64,000 bases of DNA from Anaerolineae bacterium (GTDB lineage Bacteria > Chloroflexota > Anaerolineae > Promineifilales > Promineifilaceae): assembly GCA_023954475.1 (NCBI GenBank), contig JAMLHW010000002.1:310001-374000 (forward strand), in the 5' to 3' direction. Of the stretch, positions 18,317 to 28,163 are shown piece by piece (the stretch's first letter is position 1; the number at the start of each line of letters is the position of its first letter). The notes under the pieces are model-generated. The model did not search any database, had not been told where the DNA came from, and saw only the letters and a list, made by a program, of their open reading frames with translations. The translations under genes and the position numbers were made by a program.

Positions 18317-19828
18317 ATGCAACAGATCGTAGAATGTGTCCCCAATTTCAGTGATGGACGCCGCCCCGAAGTATACGGTGCCATCGCCGACGCCATCCGC
18401 AGCGTGAACGGCGTACGCGTCCTCGACGTCAGCCCAGATCCGGACCACAACCGCACCGTCATCACGATGGTTGGTGCACCTGAAGTCGTTGAGGAAGCGG
18501 CGTTTCGCGGTATTGCCGAAGCGCAAAAACTAATCAATCTCGATTATCACAGCGGTGAGCATCCGCGTATTGGTGCAACCGATGTCTGTCCGTTTATCCC
18601 GGTGAGTGGTGTGACAACGGCCGATTGTAAGGCGATTGCGTATCGCCTGGGTGAGCGTGTCGGGCGCGAACTGGGTATCGCCGTCTATTATTACGGCACC
18701 GCAGCGTTACGACCGGAGCGTACGTTGCTTGCCGATATTCGCAAGGGGGAGTATGAAGCGTGGAAAGCTGAAATCGGTCGAAATCCCGACCGCGCTCCCG
18801 ACGCCGGCCCTGCTGAAGCGGCTCCCTGGGGTGCAACCGTCATCGGCGTGCGTCAATTTCTAATTGCGTACAACGTCTACCTCAATACCGATCGCGTCGA
18901 AATCGCTGAAGCCATCAGCAGCGCCATACGCAATCTCAGCGGCGGTTTCCGCTACGTGCAGGCCAAAGGTTTTCTCGTCGAAGGACAGGCACAGGTCAGC
19001 ATGAACTTCCAGTTCTACGAACGGTCACCGCTGCACCGCGTGCAGGAAGCCATTCGACGCGAAGCGGCGCGTTACGGCACGACCATCACCCACGCTGAAC
19101 TGGTTGGCCTGATTCCGCAACAAGCACTCATTGATGCGGCGCAATGGTATTTGCAGATCGACGGTTTCGATGAAAAACAGGTGCTCGAATACCATTTGCA
19201 GAGCACACCGGCTACCGAAGGAACGCTATTTGATTTCATTGACGCCACAGCCAAATCAACTCCGACTCCAGGGGGCGGTTCCGTCGCAGCCGTGGCGGGT
19301 GCACTGGGCGCAGCCCTGGCGCAGATGGTCGCGGGTCTTACAACCGGGCGCAAGCGCTACAAGGATGTACATGATGCGGCCGAAGCGATTCGCAGCCAGG
19401 CCGACGTGCTGCGCAAGCGGCTGACAGATGCCATTGCCGAAGATTCAGCGGCATTTGAGCAGGTCATGACAGTGATGAAGGATAAGCTACAATCGGCCGA
19501 AACGCGAGACGCCTTGCTTGAGGACGCCACCATTCACGCCGCAGAAGTGCCGCTACGCGTGGCACGATTGAGCCGCGATGCAGCCCGTCTGGCGCTGGAG
19601 ATCGCCAAAATCGGCAACGTCAACGCCGTTACGGACGGCGCTGCCGGTGTATTCATGGCACAAGCCGCCGTCCGTGCCGCCGGGCTAAATGTGCGTATCA
19701 ATGCGACCGGCGTTAAGAATCGCGAACTGGTTGCTGGCTGGCTGAGTGAATTGGAAGCGCTCGAAGGTGAAGTCGCGTCACTGGCGGAACTGGCTTCGGC
19801 CGAAGCGGGGCAGCGCGGCGGATTCTGA
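18317..19828 (+). CDS. ftcD: Bifunctional glutamate formimidoyltransferase / formimidoyl-THF cyclodeaminase
   Basis: The 503-residue protein fuses two activities. The N-terminal part (about 1-300; starts MQQIVECVPNFSDGR, contains YHSGEHPRIGATDVCPF) is the formimidoyltransferase that moves the formimino group from N-formimino-glutamate to tetrahydrofolate. The C-terminal part (about 305-500; contains TPTPGGGSVAAVAGALGA) is the FTCD_C cyclodeaminase that releases ammonia to give methenyl-tetrahydrofolate. In many bacteria these are separate genes; the animal FTCD is fused like this one. The stop overlaps the hutI ATG by one base (TGATG), implying coupling. It links histidine degradation to one-carbon metabolism. 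Confidence 0.93.
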   Translation: MQQIVECVPNFSDGRRPEVYGAIADAIRSVNGVRVLDVSPDPDHNRTVITMVGAPEVVEEAAFRGIAEAQKLINLDYHSGEHPRIGATDVCPFIPVSGVTTADCKAIAYRLGERVGRELGIAVYYYGTAALRPERTLLADIRKGEYEAWKAEIGRNPDRAPDAGPAEAAPWGATVIGVRQFLIAYNVYLNTDRVEIAEAISSAIRNLSGGFRYVQAKGFLVEGQAQVSMNFQFYERSPLHRVQEAIRREAARYGTTITHAELVGLIPQQALIDAAQWYLQIDGFDEKQVLEYHLQSTPATEGTLFDFIDATAKSTPTPGGGSVAAVAGALGAALAQMVAGLTTGRKRYKDVHDAAEAIRSQADVLRKRLTDAIAEDSAAFEQVMTVMKDKLQSAETRDALLEDATIHAAEVPLRVARLSRDAARLALEIAKIGNVNAVTDGAAGVFMAQAAVRAAGLNVRINATGVKNRELVAGWLSELEALEGEVASLAELASAEAGQRGGF

Positions 19829-21102
19829 TGGAACAAGTTGATCTCATTGTCCACAACACCAGTCAACTACTGGCAATGCCGTCACAAGACGGCGGCCCAC
19901 AGCGCAGCGCGGCCATGGGCAATCTCGGCGCAGTGGCAAACGGGGCAGTGGCAATCCAGGATGGGTTGATTGTGGCGGTTGGAGATTCGGCCGATATTCT
20001 GGCAGCATATTCGGCCGAACGAACAATCGATGCACAAGGCAACGCTGTTATTCCCGGCCTGATCGATTGTCATACCCACGCCATCTACGGCGGCGATCGG
20101 GCGCATGAATTTGAGATGCGCATACAGGGCGCGACATACATGGATATTATGGCAGCGGGTGGCGGCATCGTCAGCACGATGCAGAACACGCGCGACGCCG
20201 ACGAAGACGAACTGGCTGCCGCAGCGCAAAAACGGCTGGACGAGATGCTTCACCTGGGAACGACGACAGTCGAAATCAAGTCGGGATACGGTCTCAATCT
20301 GGCAACTGAGCTAAAAATGATGCGCGTGATGGAGCGGCTGAACAGCGTCGTTTCGGCCGAAATCATCCCCACCTTCCTCGGTGCACACACGGTCCCGCCA
20401 GAGTACAAAGGCAACGGTGATGGGTATGTTGATCTTGTAGTCGACGAGATGATTCCAGCAGTAACAGATTGGTTTGCCCAAAGTCAGTTTGCTGCAGACG
20501 GTAGCCCGCTTTTCATCGATGTGTTTTGCGAAGATCATGCGTTTGATGTACTGCAGACACAACGAATACTGCGCGCCGGTCAAGCGGCCTGCATGGGCGT
20601 CAAGATTCATGTCGACCAATTCAACGCGCTCGGCGGTCTACCGCTGGCGCTTGAACTGGGAGCAACATCGGCCGATCATCTCGAGGTGACGCGCGGCGCT
20701 GCTATCGGCCGAATGGCAGCCTCCAACACCGTCGCCGTGCTGCTGCCTGCTGTCAATTTCAACCTCGGACTGACAGAATTTGCCGACGGGCGCGCGTTGA
20801 TCGACGCCGGGGCTGCCGTGGCGCTGGCAACCGACCTCAACCCCGGTTCAGCACCGTGCCTGTCACTGCCGTTCGTGATGGGCGTGGCGTGTCGTTACAT
20901 GCGCTTGACACCGGCCGAAGCATTGGCGGCGTGTACGATCAATGCTGCGTATGCACTCAACGTGGGCGACCGGCTCGGTTCACTCGAACCGGGTAAACAA
21001 GCCGATCTACTCATCCTGGATTCGGCCGATTATCGCCATCTGGCGTATCAAATCGGTGGCAACCGCGTACAGACCGTGGTCAAACGCGGCCAGATAGTCT
21101 GA
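19828..21102 (+). CDS. hutI: Imidazolonepropionase
   Basis: This 424-residue amidohydrolase opens the imidazolone ring to give N-formimino-L-glutamate. It has the metal-binding HTH at 82-84 (His82, His84), IKSGYGLNLATELKMMR, LGAHTVPPEY, and the typical ATDLNPGSAP near the C-terminus. It carries five TCGGCCGA copies, the densest of any gene here. The start shares one base with the ftcD stop. A dihydrouridine synthase gene begins seven bases after it. Confidence 0.96.
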   Translation: MEQVDLIVHNTSQLLAMPSQDGGPQRSAAMGNLGAVANGAVAIQDGLIVAVGDSADILAAYSAERTIDAQGNAVIPGLIDCHTHAIYGGDRAHEFEMRIQGATYMDIMAAGGGIVSTMQNTRDADEDELAAAAQKRLDEMLHLGTTTVEIKSGYGLNLATELKMMRVMERLNSVVSAEIIPTFLGAHTVPPEYKGNGDGYVDLVVDEMIPAVTDWFAQSQFAADGSPLFIDVFCEDHAFDVLQTQRILRAGQAACMGVKIHVDQFNALGGLPLALELGATSADHLEVTRGAAIGRMAASNTVAVLLPAVNFNLGLTEFADGRALIDAGAAVALATDLNPGSAPCLSLPFVMGVACRYMRLTPAEALAACTINAAYALNVGDRLGSLEPGKQADLLILDSADYRHLAYQIGGNRVQTVVKRGQIV

Positions 21103-21109
21103 CAACGAG

Positions 21110-22099
21110 ATGCGCGTAAACCCAACCTTCTCGATCCGCGACGTGCCGGTATACGGCGATGTCATTCTGGCTCCCATGGCGGGCTATGCTGATGTACCGC
21201 ACCGGGCATTGTGCCGTTCATTTGGCTCGGCGATGAATTACACAGAATTTGTCGCCGCCGAAGAACTGCTCGGCAAAAAGCGAACCGGACCTGCATGGCA
21301 ATTGCTCGATTTTACGCCGGAAGATCGGCCGATGGTGTTCCAGATATTCGGCAATGATGCCGGGTTAATTCTGCAAGCAGCACAACGCATTGAGGAGCTT
21401 GGACCGGATATCATCGACATCAACATGGGGTGCTCGACGCACAAGGTCAGCGGACGAGGTGCCGGGGTTGCCATGATGCGCAATCCGGCGCTGGTGGCGA
21501 AAACGATGCGGCTGCTGACTGACAATCTCTCCGTGCCGGTGACGGCCAAGATCAGGTCGGGCTGGGAAGGCAATGAGAATTACCTGGAAATCGGCCGAAT
21601 TCTGCAAGATAACGGCTGTGCAGCGATCGCTATTCATCCCCGCACAAAAGAACAGAAATATGGCGGTTCGGCCGATTGGGATGCCATTGCCGCACTAAAG
21701 CAGACAGTCAACATCCCTGTAATCGGCAACGGCGACATCACTTCTGCTGCAGATATCGACCGCATGCTAGACCAGACGGGGTGTGACGCCGTCATGATTG
21801 GGCGTGGTGCTATCGGCAATCCCTGGCTGTTTGCACGGCGCGAACTAACTTCCGATACGCAGCATGAGTTGGTGACGACAATCCTGGAACACGCGACAGC
21901 CATGAACGCCTATTACGGCGAACGCGGCACGATTTTGTTTCGCAAATATCTCAAACAATATTTTCGTCATACCGCAATCGAACCTGAACATCTTTCTCGC
22001 CTGATCCAGGCTAAAACCGGTGCAGAGCGCGATTTACTGCTCCGACAACTGCTTCCAGAACAAACTTCTCACGCATTTTTCACCCTGTCACTGCCTTAA
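21110..22099 (+). CDS. tRNA-dihydrouridine synthase (DusB-like)
   Basis: The 329-residue FMN-dependent enzyme reduces uridine to dihydrouridine in the tRNA D-loop. It has VILAPMAGYADVPHR at the N-terminus, the catalytic-Cys motif NMGCSTHKVSGRGAG (other Dus proteins have NMGCP), IHPRTKEQKYGG and VIGNGDI. No Shine-Dalgarno is obvious; the ATG follows hutI by seven bases, so it is probably read as the last gene of the hut operon, though its function is unrelated. Confidence 0.92.
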   Translation: MRVNPTFSIRDVPVYGDVILAPMAGYADVPHRALCRSFGSAMNYTEFVAAEELLGKKRTGPAWQLLDFTPEDRPMVFQIFGNDAGLILQAAQRIEELGPDIIDINMGCSTHKVSGRGAGVAMMRNPALVAKTMRLLTDNLSVPVTAKIRSGWEGNENYLEIGRILQDNGCAAIAIHPRTKEQKYGGSADWDAIAALKQTVNIPVIGNGDITSAADIDRMLDQTGCDAVMIGRGAIGNPWLFARRELTSDTQHELVTTILEHATAMNAYYGERGTILFRKYLKQYFRHTAIEPEHLSRLIQAKTGAERDLLLRQLLPEQTSHAFFTLSLP

Positions 22100-22103
22100 T
22101 CTA

Positions 22104-22133
22104 TTGATTTTCACGTTGCGTTTATGCTACGAT
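22104..22133 (+). promoter_or_regulatory. Promoter of the DUF11-repeat protein gene
   Basis: TTGATT at 22104-22109 and TACGAT at 22128-22133 are 18 bases apart, about 80 bases ahead of the start codon at 22212. Confidence 0.45.
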
Positions 22134-22211
22134 GATCGCAGCGTTGACCATTTTGCCATTCTGTTGTGCTGCCTCACTTGTATGCAGCAACTGAAGAATA
22201 AGGAGTTTCAT

Positions 22212-23744
22212 ATGCGTGTCCCACGATTGTTAGGATTACTTTTAGCAATGGTTCTGGGCCTGACTCTGTTCACGCTTGTCGTTACTGCCACCAACGGGCC
22301 AGAAGAACAAGGGCCATCGCAGATTACGCTGACGATTACAGCCGGTGTCACACCCGGCTCTTGCGCAGCCAGCGAGTCATTGGTAGTCGTGCCCGGCACA
22401 GTGGTTACATACTGCTATACGGTAGCGAACATCGGAACGCTCACCCTGCCCTTGCACGCACTGTCGGACAGCCAGTTTGGTCTGCTGTTTGAAAACGTAC
22501 CGGTTATGCTGGGGCCCGGCGATTCGGTTGACAGTGTAACGTTAGGCTATGCACCAACGGCGACCATTTCGGCCGATACGACGACATCGGCTACCTGGAC
22601 GGCGTATCAATCCGGCCCCAGCAACGTCAACACAGCGATGGACAGCATTGACATCACAGTCGTCCCGCCGCTCGAACTGCAGAAAACGGTCGGGCTATCA
22701 CCCGGCATATGCGCGACCAAATCGACCGTCATCGTCACGCCGGGAACCGATGTGTACTACTGCTACACCGTCACCAACAACTCCTTTATGACGCGTACCG
22801 TCCACGATCTCGATGACAGCGAACTGGGTACGCTGCTATCCGGATACAGCTTTGCTTTAGGACCAGGTGCAACCATTTACACCGTAACGGGCAGCACGAC
22901 CATTGTTACCGATACCGTCAATTCGGCGACGTGGACAGCATACAATGCCGGCCCAACTGATGTCATTTCGGCCACGGCTCTGGCTACAGTTGAAATCGGC
23001 ATGCCATCAATTGTGCTGACCAAGACCGTCGGCGACGAAGCCGATGTCTGTGCCGGTACCGACAATTTTGAATTACCCCCTTACGGTGGCACGGTTTACT
23101 ATTGCTATACGGTTGAAAATACAGGCAATGTCACGCTGCCGCTACACACACTCGATGACTCGGAACTGGGCAATCTGTTTACCGATTTGGCGTATGATCT
23201 GGGGCCAGGAGCGTCTGTCGACACGGTCAGTGCCGGCCTGGAGTTCAGCGCTACGCTGACGAATATGACGGTCAACACGGCAACATGGACCGTGTCGAGT
23301 ACATTCGGTTCGGCCGATGCGACTGCCGTCGCTACAGTGACCATTGCCCCAATCATGCCTGCTATTGAGTTGACCAAAACCGTCGGCACAGATGCTGACA
23401 CGTGTGCCACAACCAGTTCAATCGAAGTTGGCCCGGACACACCGGTTTACTACTGCTTCACCGTTGAGAATACGGGCAATTACACACTGACGCTGCACGA
23501 TTTGGATGACAGCGCATTCGGCGCGTTGCTGACAGCTTTTCCGCTACCGCTGGGGCCGGGACAACGCATCAATTCGGCCGATATTGGGGGCCTGACATTT
23601 AGCCAGACGTTGTCAGCCACAACGGTAAATACAGCGACGTGGACAGCTTACAATCCAGGCCCGGTTCACACAGCAACGGCGACAGATTCAGCAACTGTTA
23701 CCGTAACATATCACGCTTATCTGCCGGCTGTTTTCAGGAAATAA
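22212..23744 (+). CDS. Secreted protein of four DUF11-like repeats
   Basis: The start at 22212 follows an AAGGAG Shine-Dalgarno; the longer open frame upstream begins inside the dus gene. The product has 510 residues. A signal peptide (residues 1 to about 27) is followed by four repeats of about 115 residues. Each has the plan: two Cys in CA....YCYTV, N.G..TL.LH.LDDS..G, LGPG, and ATWTAY. The paired cysteines probably form one disulfide per repeat. The C-terminus is TYHAYLPAVFRK, resembling the Y-L-P-x-V/L-x-R/K tails I recall on many Chloroflexota surface proteins. DUF11 modules act as stalks or adhesive repeats in cell-surface proteins. Attachment by the tail is a guess. Confidence 0.85.
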   Translation: MRVPRLLGLLLAMVLGLTLFTLVVTATNGPEEQGPSQITLTITAGVTPGSCAASESLVVVPGTVVTYCYTVANIGTLTLPLHALSDSQFGLLFENVPVMLGPGDSVDSVTLGYAPTATISADTTTSATWTAYQSGPSNVNTAMDSIDITVVPPLELQKTVGLSPGICATKSTVIVTPGTDVYYCYTVTNNSFMTRTVHDLDDSELGTLLSGYSFALGPGATIYTVTGSTTIVTDTVNSATWTAYNAGPTDVISATALATVEIGMPSIVLTKTVGDEADVCAGTDNFELPPYGGTVYYCYTVENTGNVTLPLHTLDDSELGNLFTDLAYDLGPGASVDTVSAGLEFSATLTNMTVNTATWTVSSTFGSADATAVATVTIAPIMPAIELTKTVGTDADTCATTSSIEVGPDTPVYYCFTVENTGNYTLTLHDLDDSAFGALLTAFPLPLGPGQRINSADIGGLTFSQTLSATTVNTATWTAYNPGPVHTATATDSATVTVTYHAYLPAVFRK

Positions 23745-23753
23745 CATCAGGCA

Positions 23754-23786
23754 AGACATCCGATTTTTCGGTGAAATCGGATGTCT
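23754..23786. terminator. Bidirectional hairpin between convergent genes
   Basis: Perfect 13-bp stem AGACATCCGATTT (23754-23766) / AAATCGGATGTCT (23774-23786), loop TTCGGTG. It lies ten bases after the DUF11-protein stop and nine before the end of the leftward nucleotidyltransferase gene. There is only a weak T-tract on the plus side. Confidence 0.65.
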
Positions 23787-23794
23787 GCTCACCC

Positions 23795-24565
23795 TTATTT
23801 TGCCATGGCCCGCTCAACACTGCGTTCAAATGCGCCGTCGGCGATGTAGGCGATGCGGTAGCGATTGACAACAGCAGTCCGAGCCAACTGATAAGCCGAC
23901 AACAACCGGCGCATATGCTCCAGTGTGGCATCCGCTTCAAGCGTATAACGCAAATTAACCAGTTCGCGATGTGCGGCATCATCCGGCGGCAATAATTGCA
24001 TCAGGGTCGGCAACGTCGCCGCCAACAGGTTCAGATATTCACCAAATGGCTTGACTGTATCGCCGCGCCGAACCTGTCGATAAACATCCCAAAACATGAC
24101 CCAGAATCGCTCGTCCAGCGCCGTCAAATCACGGCCACTGATTACCGGCTGTGTCTTGCCCATGCCGGCTGCCGCTTGCAGAAAACCGGCAGCCCAATTG
24201 GATGTATCTTTGAGAATCTTCAACTCACTATCCCATCCGTTGGGCTGCAATGATGCCGCCGTTTCATAGCGAAAATCAGCTTTCGTGCCGTTGCTGAACA
24301 GAACAATATGAAAATAGGGCCGAATATGCGCGGCATCAAACGATTTGGCGGGCACGTAGGCGAGTACGGAATGGGTGAAGTCGCGCCGGTTAGCCCAGGC
24401 ACGTTCACGCGCCTCGTCGCTGTCGAAGACGAGCACAATATCGACGTCAGAATAGGGATCGGCCGTATTTCGGCCGAAACTGCCACTCAAACAACACACC
24501 TGAATATCAGCTTCGCGCATCACGCGTTGCTGAAGGCGGACAACAAATCGATCTTGTTCAAACAT
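23795..24565 (-). CDS. Nucleotidyltransferase-domain protein
   Basis: This 256-residue protein has the nucleotidyltransferase fold signature GSFGRNTADPYSDVDIVLVF near residues 28-47: Gly-Ser, then the metal-binding Asp-x-Asp pair (DVD). The layout, with a helical C-terminal half, is that of streptomycin/kanamycin adenylyltransferase-like and MNT-type proteins. The substrate cannot be predicted. There is no HEPN partner gene beside it, so a classic HEPN-MNT toxin-antitoxin pair is not supported. The ATG at 24565 has no clear Shine-Dalgarno; a TAAGAT hexamer lies nine bases upstream. Confidence 0.8.
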   Translation of the reverse strand: MFEQDRFVVRLQQRVMREADIQVCCLSGSFGRNTADPYSDVDIVLVFDSDEARERAWANRRDFTHSVLAYVPAKSFDAAHIRPYFHIVLFSNGTKADFRYETAASLQPNGWDSELKILKDTSNWAAGFLQAAAGMGKTQPVISGRDLTALDERFWVMFWDVYRQVRRGDTVKPFGEYLNLLAATLPTLMQLLPPDDAAHRELVNLRYTLEADATLEHMRRLLSAYQLARTAVVNRYRIAYIADGAFERSVERAMAK

Positions 24566-24653
24566 AACGGCCTAATCTTATCACAACTGAGCAAACGCTT
24601 GACAAAGGGGCAACGCTTGTGCACCATTCAATAAACCTGTTCCGGAGAACGCG

Positions 24654-25100
24654 ATGTCAACTGACCCTACAGCCTTCACTCTCAAACTACACCGCACTTT
24701 CAATGCGCCGCGCGAATTCATCTTTCGCGCCTGGACTGAGCCAACCCTGATGCAGCAATGGTATTGCCCTAATCCTGCCTGGGGCATCAAAGCGCACAGC
24801 GCAGCAATGGCGAATGGCACGTGGCAAGTCGCCATGCTGCCTGCTGAAGGCGACCCGTATGTCGTTGCCGGCACATATCACGAGGTTACACCACCGTCAC
24901 GACTCGTTTTTACATGGCGGTGGGTTGCCGGTGATGAATCCATTGAGACGCTGGTGACGGTGGACTTGAGTGACTTATCGGCCGAAACCACCGAACTAAC
25001 CCTCATCCACGAGCGCTTTAGCGACCAGCAAGCCCTGGAAAACCACGAACAAGGCTGGAGCGGCTGCTTCGACCGGCTTGCCACACTGCAAATCGACTAG
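24654..25100 (+). CDS. AHSA1/SRPBCC family protein
   Basis: This 148-residue protein is preceded by CCGGAG. The opening phrase FNAPREFIFRAWTEPTLMQQWYCP, the GTYHEVTPPSRLVFTW middle and the C-terminal HERF..QQALENHEQGWSGCFDRLA are diagnostic of the AHSA1 (activator of Hsp90 ATPase homologue 1-like) group of the START/SRPBCC hydrophobic-pocket fold. Such bacterial proteins often bind small hydrophobic ligands; no specific role is known. Confidence 0.9.
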   Translation: MSTDPTAFTLKLHRTFNAPREFIFRAWTEPTLMQQWYCPNPAWGIKAHSAAMANGTWQVAMLPAEGDPYVVAGTYHEVTPPSRLVFTWRWVAGDESIETLVTVDLSDLSAETTELTLIHERFSDQQALENHEQGWSGCFDRLATLQID

Positions 25101-25110
25101 TCCAGCGCAA

Positions 25111-25160
25111 GCCCGATTCATCGGGCGCAATTCTGTAGCCCGGACGATTTTTCTCCGGGC
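25111..25160. terminator. Two consecutive hairpins between convergent genes
   Basis: GCCCGA/TCGGGC (25111-25126) and GCCCGGA/TCCGGGC (25138-25160, 9-base loop) lie between the AHSA1 stop and the end of the leftward PAP2-like gene. Neither has a proper T-tract, so they may be terminators or transcript-end stabilisers. Confidence 0.4.
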
Positions 25161-25178
25161 GTCTGCCCAGCTAACACC

Positions 25179-25796
25179 TTAAAAACACCCCGCCACCTGT
25201 AAACCCAACACCAGCATCGTCGCCAACGCAACGCCCCCCAGCAGTTGCGCAACCGTGTGCCGTTTCAGATAGTAGCGCAGCCCACAAACAATCAAGATCA
25301 AGGGCGACATCAGCCAGAAAACCGTACTGCCAAACACAGCCCCCGAAATCAAAACCATCCCTGTGACCGATGTCGCATGATTGCTGATTTGCCACCAGAT
25401 ATTGATGATTCCCATGATCAACAGCGCCAGAAACTCAAACAGAATCAAGCAGCGCATTACATCTGGCTGATCGAGCACAGCAAACAACACAAACGCAAAC
25501 AATGCAAATCCCGCACCCACAAAATACGGAATACGACGCTCCTTGCGCGTCATCGAAATATCCGTAATGCGCCCCGTTTGCAGCAGCCACACTACATACA
25601 AAATCGGCAACAGTGAGATGAGCAGTCCATGCAGCGCACCCCACAATACTCCTGCAACAAATGTAGGATAAGCATAGAAAGCAATGGCCCATCCAAGCGC
25701 AGCAAACATCGTTGGCGGACTGATAATATGGGTTATTGTCCGTGCCAATTTGACACGACCATCTGATTCAGCGTGGTCGCGAGGGGAGAAAGACAT
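25179..25796 (-). CDS. PAP2-like integral membrane protein
   Basis: With the start at 25796 it has 205 residues and about six membrane helices. Charged segments between helices resemble a degraded PAP2 phosphatase site: RKERRIP, then SNHATS where PSGH is usual, then RYYLKRHT where SR..H..H/D is expected. It may be an inactive or altered member of the family. Frames starting at 25835 or 25871 are also open, but they would run through a strong inverted repeat (25819-25869), and none of the starts has a good Shine-Dalgarno. It follows ahcY on the same strand. Confidence 0.6.
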   Translation of the reverse strand: MSFSPRDHAESDGRVKLARTITHIISPPTMFAALGWAIAFYAYPTFVAGVLWGALHGLLISLLPILYVVWLLQTGRITDISMTRKERRIPYFVGAGFALFAFVLFAVLDQPDVMRCLILFEFLALLIMGIINIWWQISNHATSVTGMVLISGAVFGSTVFWLMSPLILIVCGLRYYLKRHTVAQLLGGVALATMLVLGLQVAGCF

Positions 25797-25818
25797 TGTG
25801 ACGCGGTGATGACGCGAC

Positions 25819-25869
25819 GGGGGAGATACGGTCATGGAGCGAGCTATCGTCGCGTCACCGTATCTCCCC
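25819..25869 (-). terminator. 13-bp inverted repeat after ahcY
   Basis: GGGGAGATACGGT-type arms at 25819-25832 and 25857-25869 form a 13-bp stem with a 24-base loop. A second complementary pair (TGACGCGAC near 25809-25817 and GTCGCGTCA near 25848-25856) interleaves with it. The two stems could exclude each other or form a pseudoknot. It lies 15 bases beyond the ahcY stop and has no T-tract. Confidence 0.45.
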
Positions 25870-25883
25870 ATCTCGAAGTCACA

Positions 25884-27185
<1,302 letters not shown>

Positions 27186-28151
27186 TTAGTTGGTTGGTTT
27201 GAGGAGGGTATCCAGAGCGCCTTGGTCGTCGAAGTTGTGGCGGTAGCGTGTGACAAATTCGGCCGAATCATATTTGTGATTTTGCGTGCCGAAACTCTCC
27301 AACACATAGGTTGCGGCCAGCGCGCCCATACGCCCACAAATCGACCACGGTAAACCGAGCTGCATGCCCCGCATCAACCCGGCCCGAAATGCATCACCAG
27401 CTCCCGTCGGCTCAACCACCTTGTAAGGCGTCACCGTTGGGATGAAATGTTCTTCGCCGTCTATGCGCAAGAGCGAGCCTTTGCTGCCTTTGGTGATCAG
27501 GACACCTTTTGTTCGGCCGAGAATCTCTGCTTCAGACAAACCGGTTTTATCCATGATCAGGCCAAACTCGTACTCGTTGACGGTCAACAAGCGACTGCCG
27601 TCCAGCCCGTGCAGCAGTTGGTCACCGTTGAAACGGATCGTCTGCTGGCTGGGATCAAAAATAAAGTCAATGCTGTGGTCACGACATTCTTGCGCGTACT
27701 TTTCCATCGCATCGGGCGCAGTTGGTGAGACGATGACCAGATCAGCATCCGGCGCTAATTCAGCGATCGAAAGCATCGCGGCATGGCCCATGGCGCCGGG
27801 ATAAAACGACGCGATCTGGTTTTGTGACGTGTCAGTGGTGCAGAAAAAGCTGGCGCAAAACTCGTCTTCAATTTCGATAATGGCGTCTGTGTTGACACCG
27901 TGGCTTTCAAGCCATGTACGATAATCACCGAAGTCGATTCCGGCAGTTGCCAGTACATGCGGATTGCCACCGAGCAAACCCATCGTAAACGCAATATTGG
28001 TGGCCGTACCGCCGCGCTGGCGTTTCATCGAATCGACGAGAAAGCTCAAGCTGACATGTTCGATTGCGCCTTCGATAAACTGGTCGCTGATTTTGCCCGG
28101 AAACGACATGAGATAGTCGTAGGCAATAGACCCTGTGATAACTACTTTCAT
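27186..28151 (-). CDS. PfkB-family kinase, probably adenosine kinase
   Basis: This 321-residue ribokinase-fold protein has the N-terminal GG motif (QRGGTATNIAFTMGLLGG) and the C-terminal catalytic PTGAGDAFRAG with its Asp. The overall sequence is close to the actinobacterial/methanogen-type adenosine kinase (Rv2202c-like) rather than to sugar kinases. The gene pair with ahcY supports adenosine as substrate. It is read after the GT2 gene (12-base gap) and before ahcY. GAGG lies ten bases before the ATG. Confidence 0.85.
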   Translation of the reverse strand: MKVVITGSIAYDYLMSFPGKISDQFIEGAIEHVSLSFLVDSMKRQRGGTATNIAFTMGLLGGNPHVLATAGIDFGDYRTWLESHGVNTDAIIEIEDEFCASFFCTTDTSQNQIASFYPGAMGHAAMLSIAELAPDADLVIVSPTAPDAMEKYAQECRDHSIDFIFDPSQQTIRFNGDQLLHGLDGSRLLTVNEYEFGLIMDKTGLSEAEILGRTKGVLITKGSKGSLLRIDGEEHFIPTVTPYKVVEPTGAGDAFRAGLMRGMQLGLPWSICGRMGALAATYVLESFGTQNHKYDSAEFVTRYRHNFDDQGALDTLLKPTN

Positions 28152-28163
28152 AGAAATAATGCC

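Noticed and set aside
22020-22211. 64-residue N-terminal extension of the DUF11-repeat protein
   Set aside because: It begins inside the dus gene; the Shine-Dalgarno and signal peptide place the start at 22212.
23795-24565. HEPN-MNT toxin-antitoxin module
   Set aside because: The nucleotidyltransferase protein is 256 residues long, larger than a typical MNT antitoxin, and no HEPN gene is adjacent.
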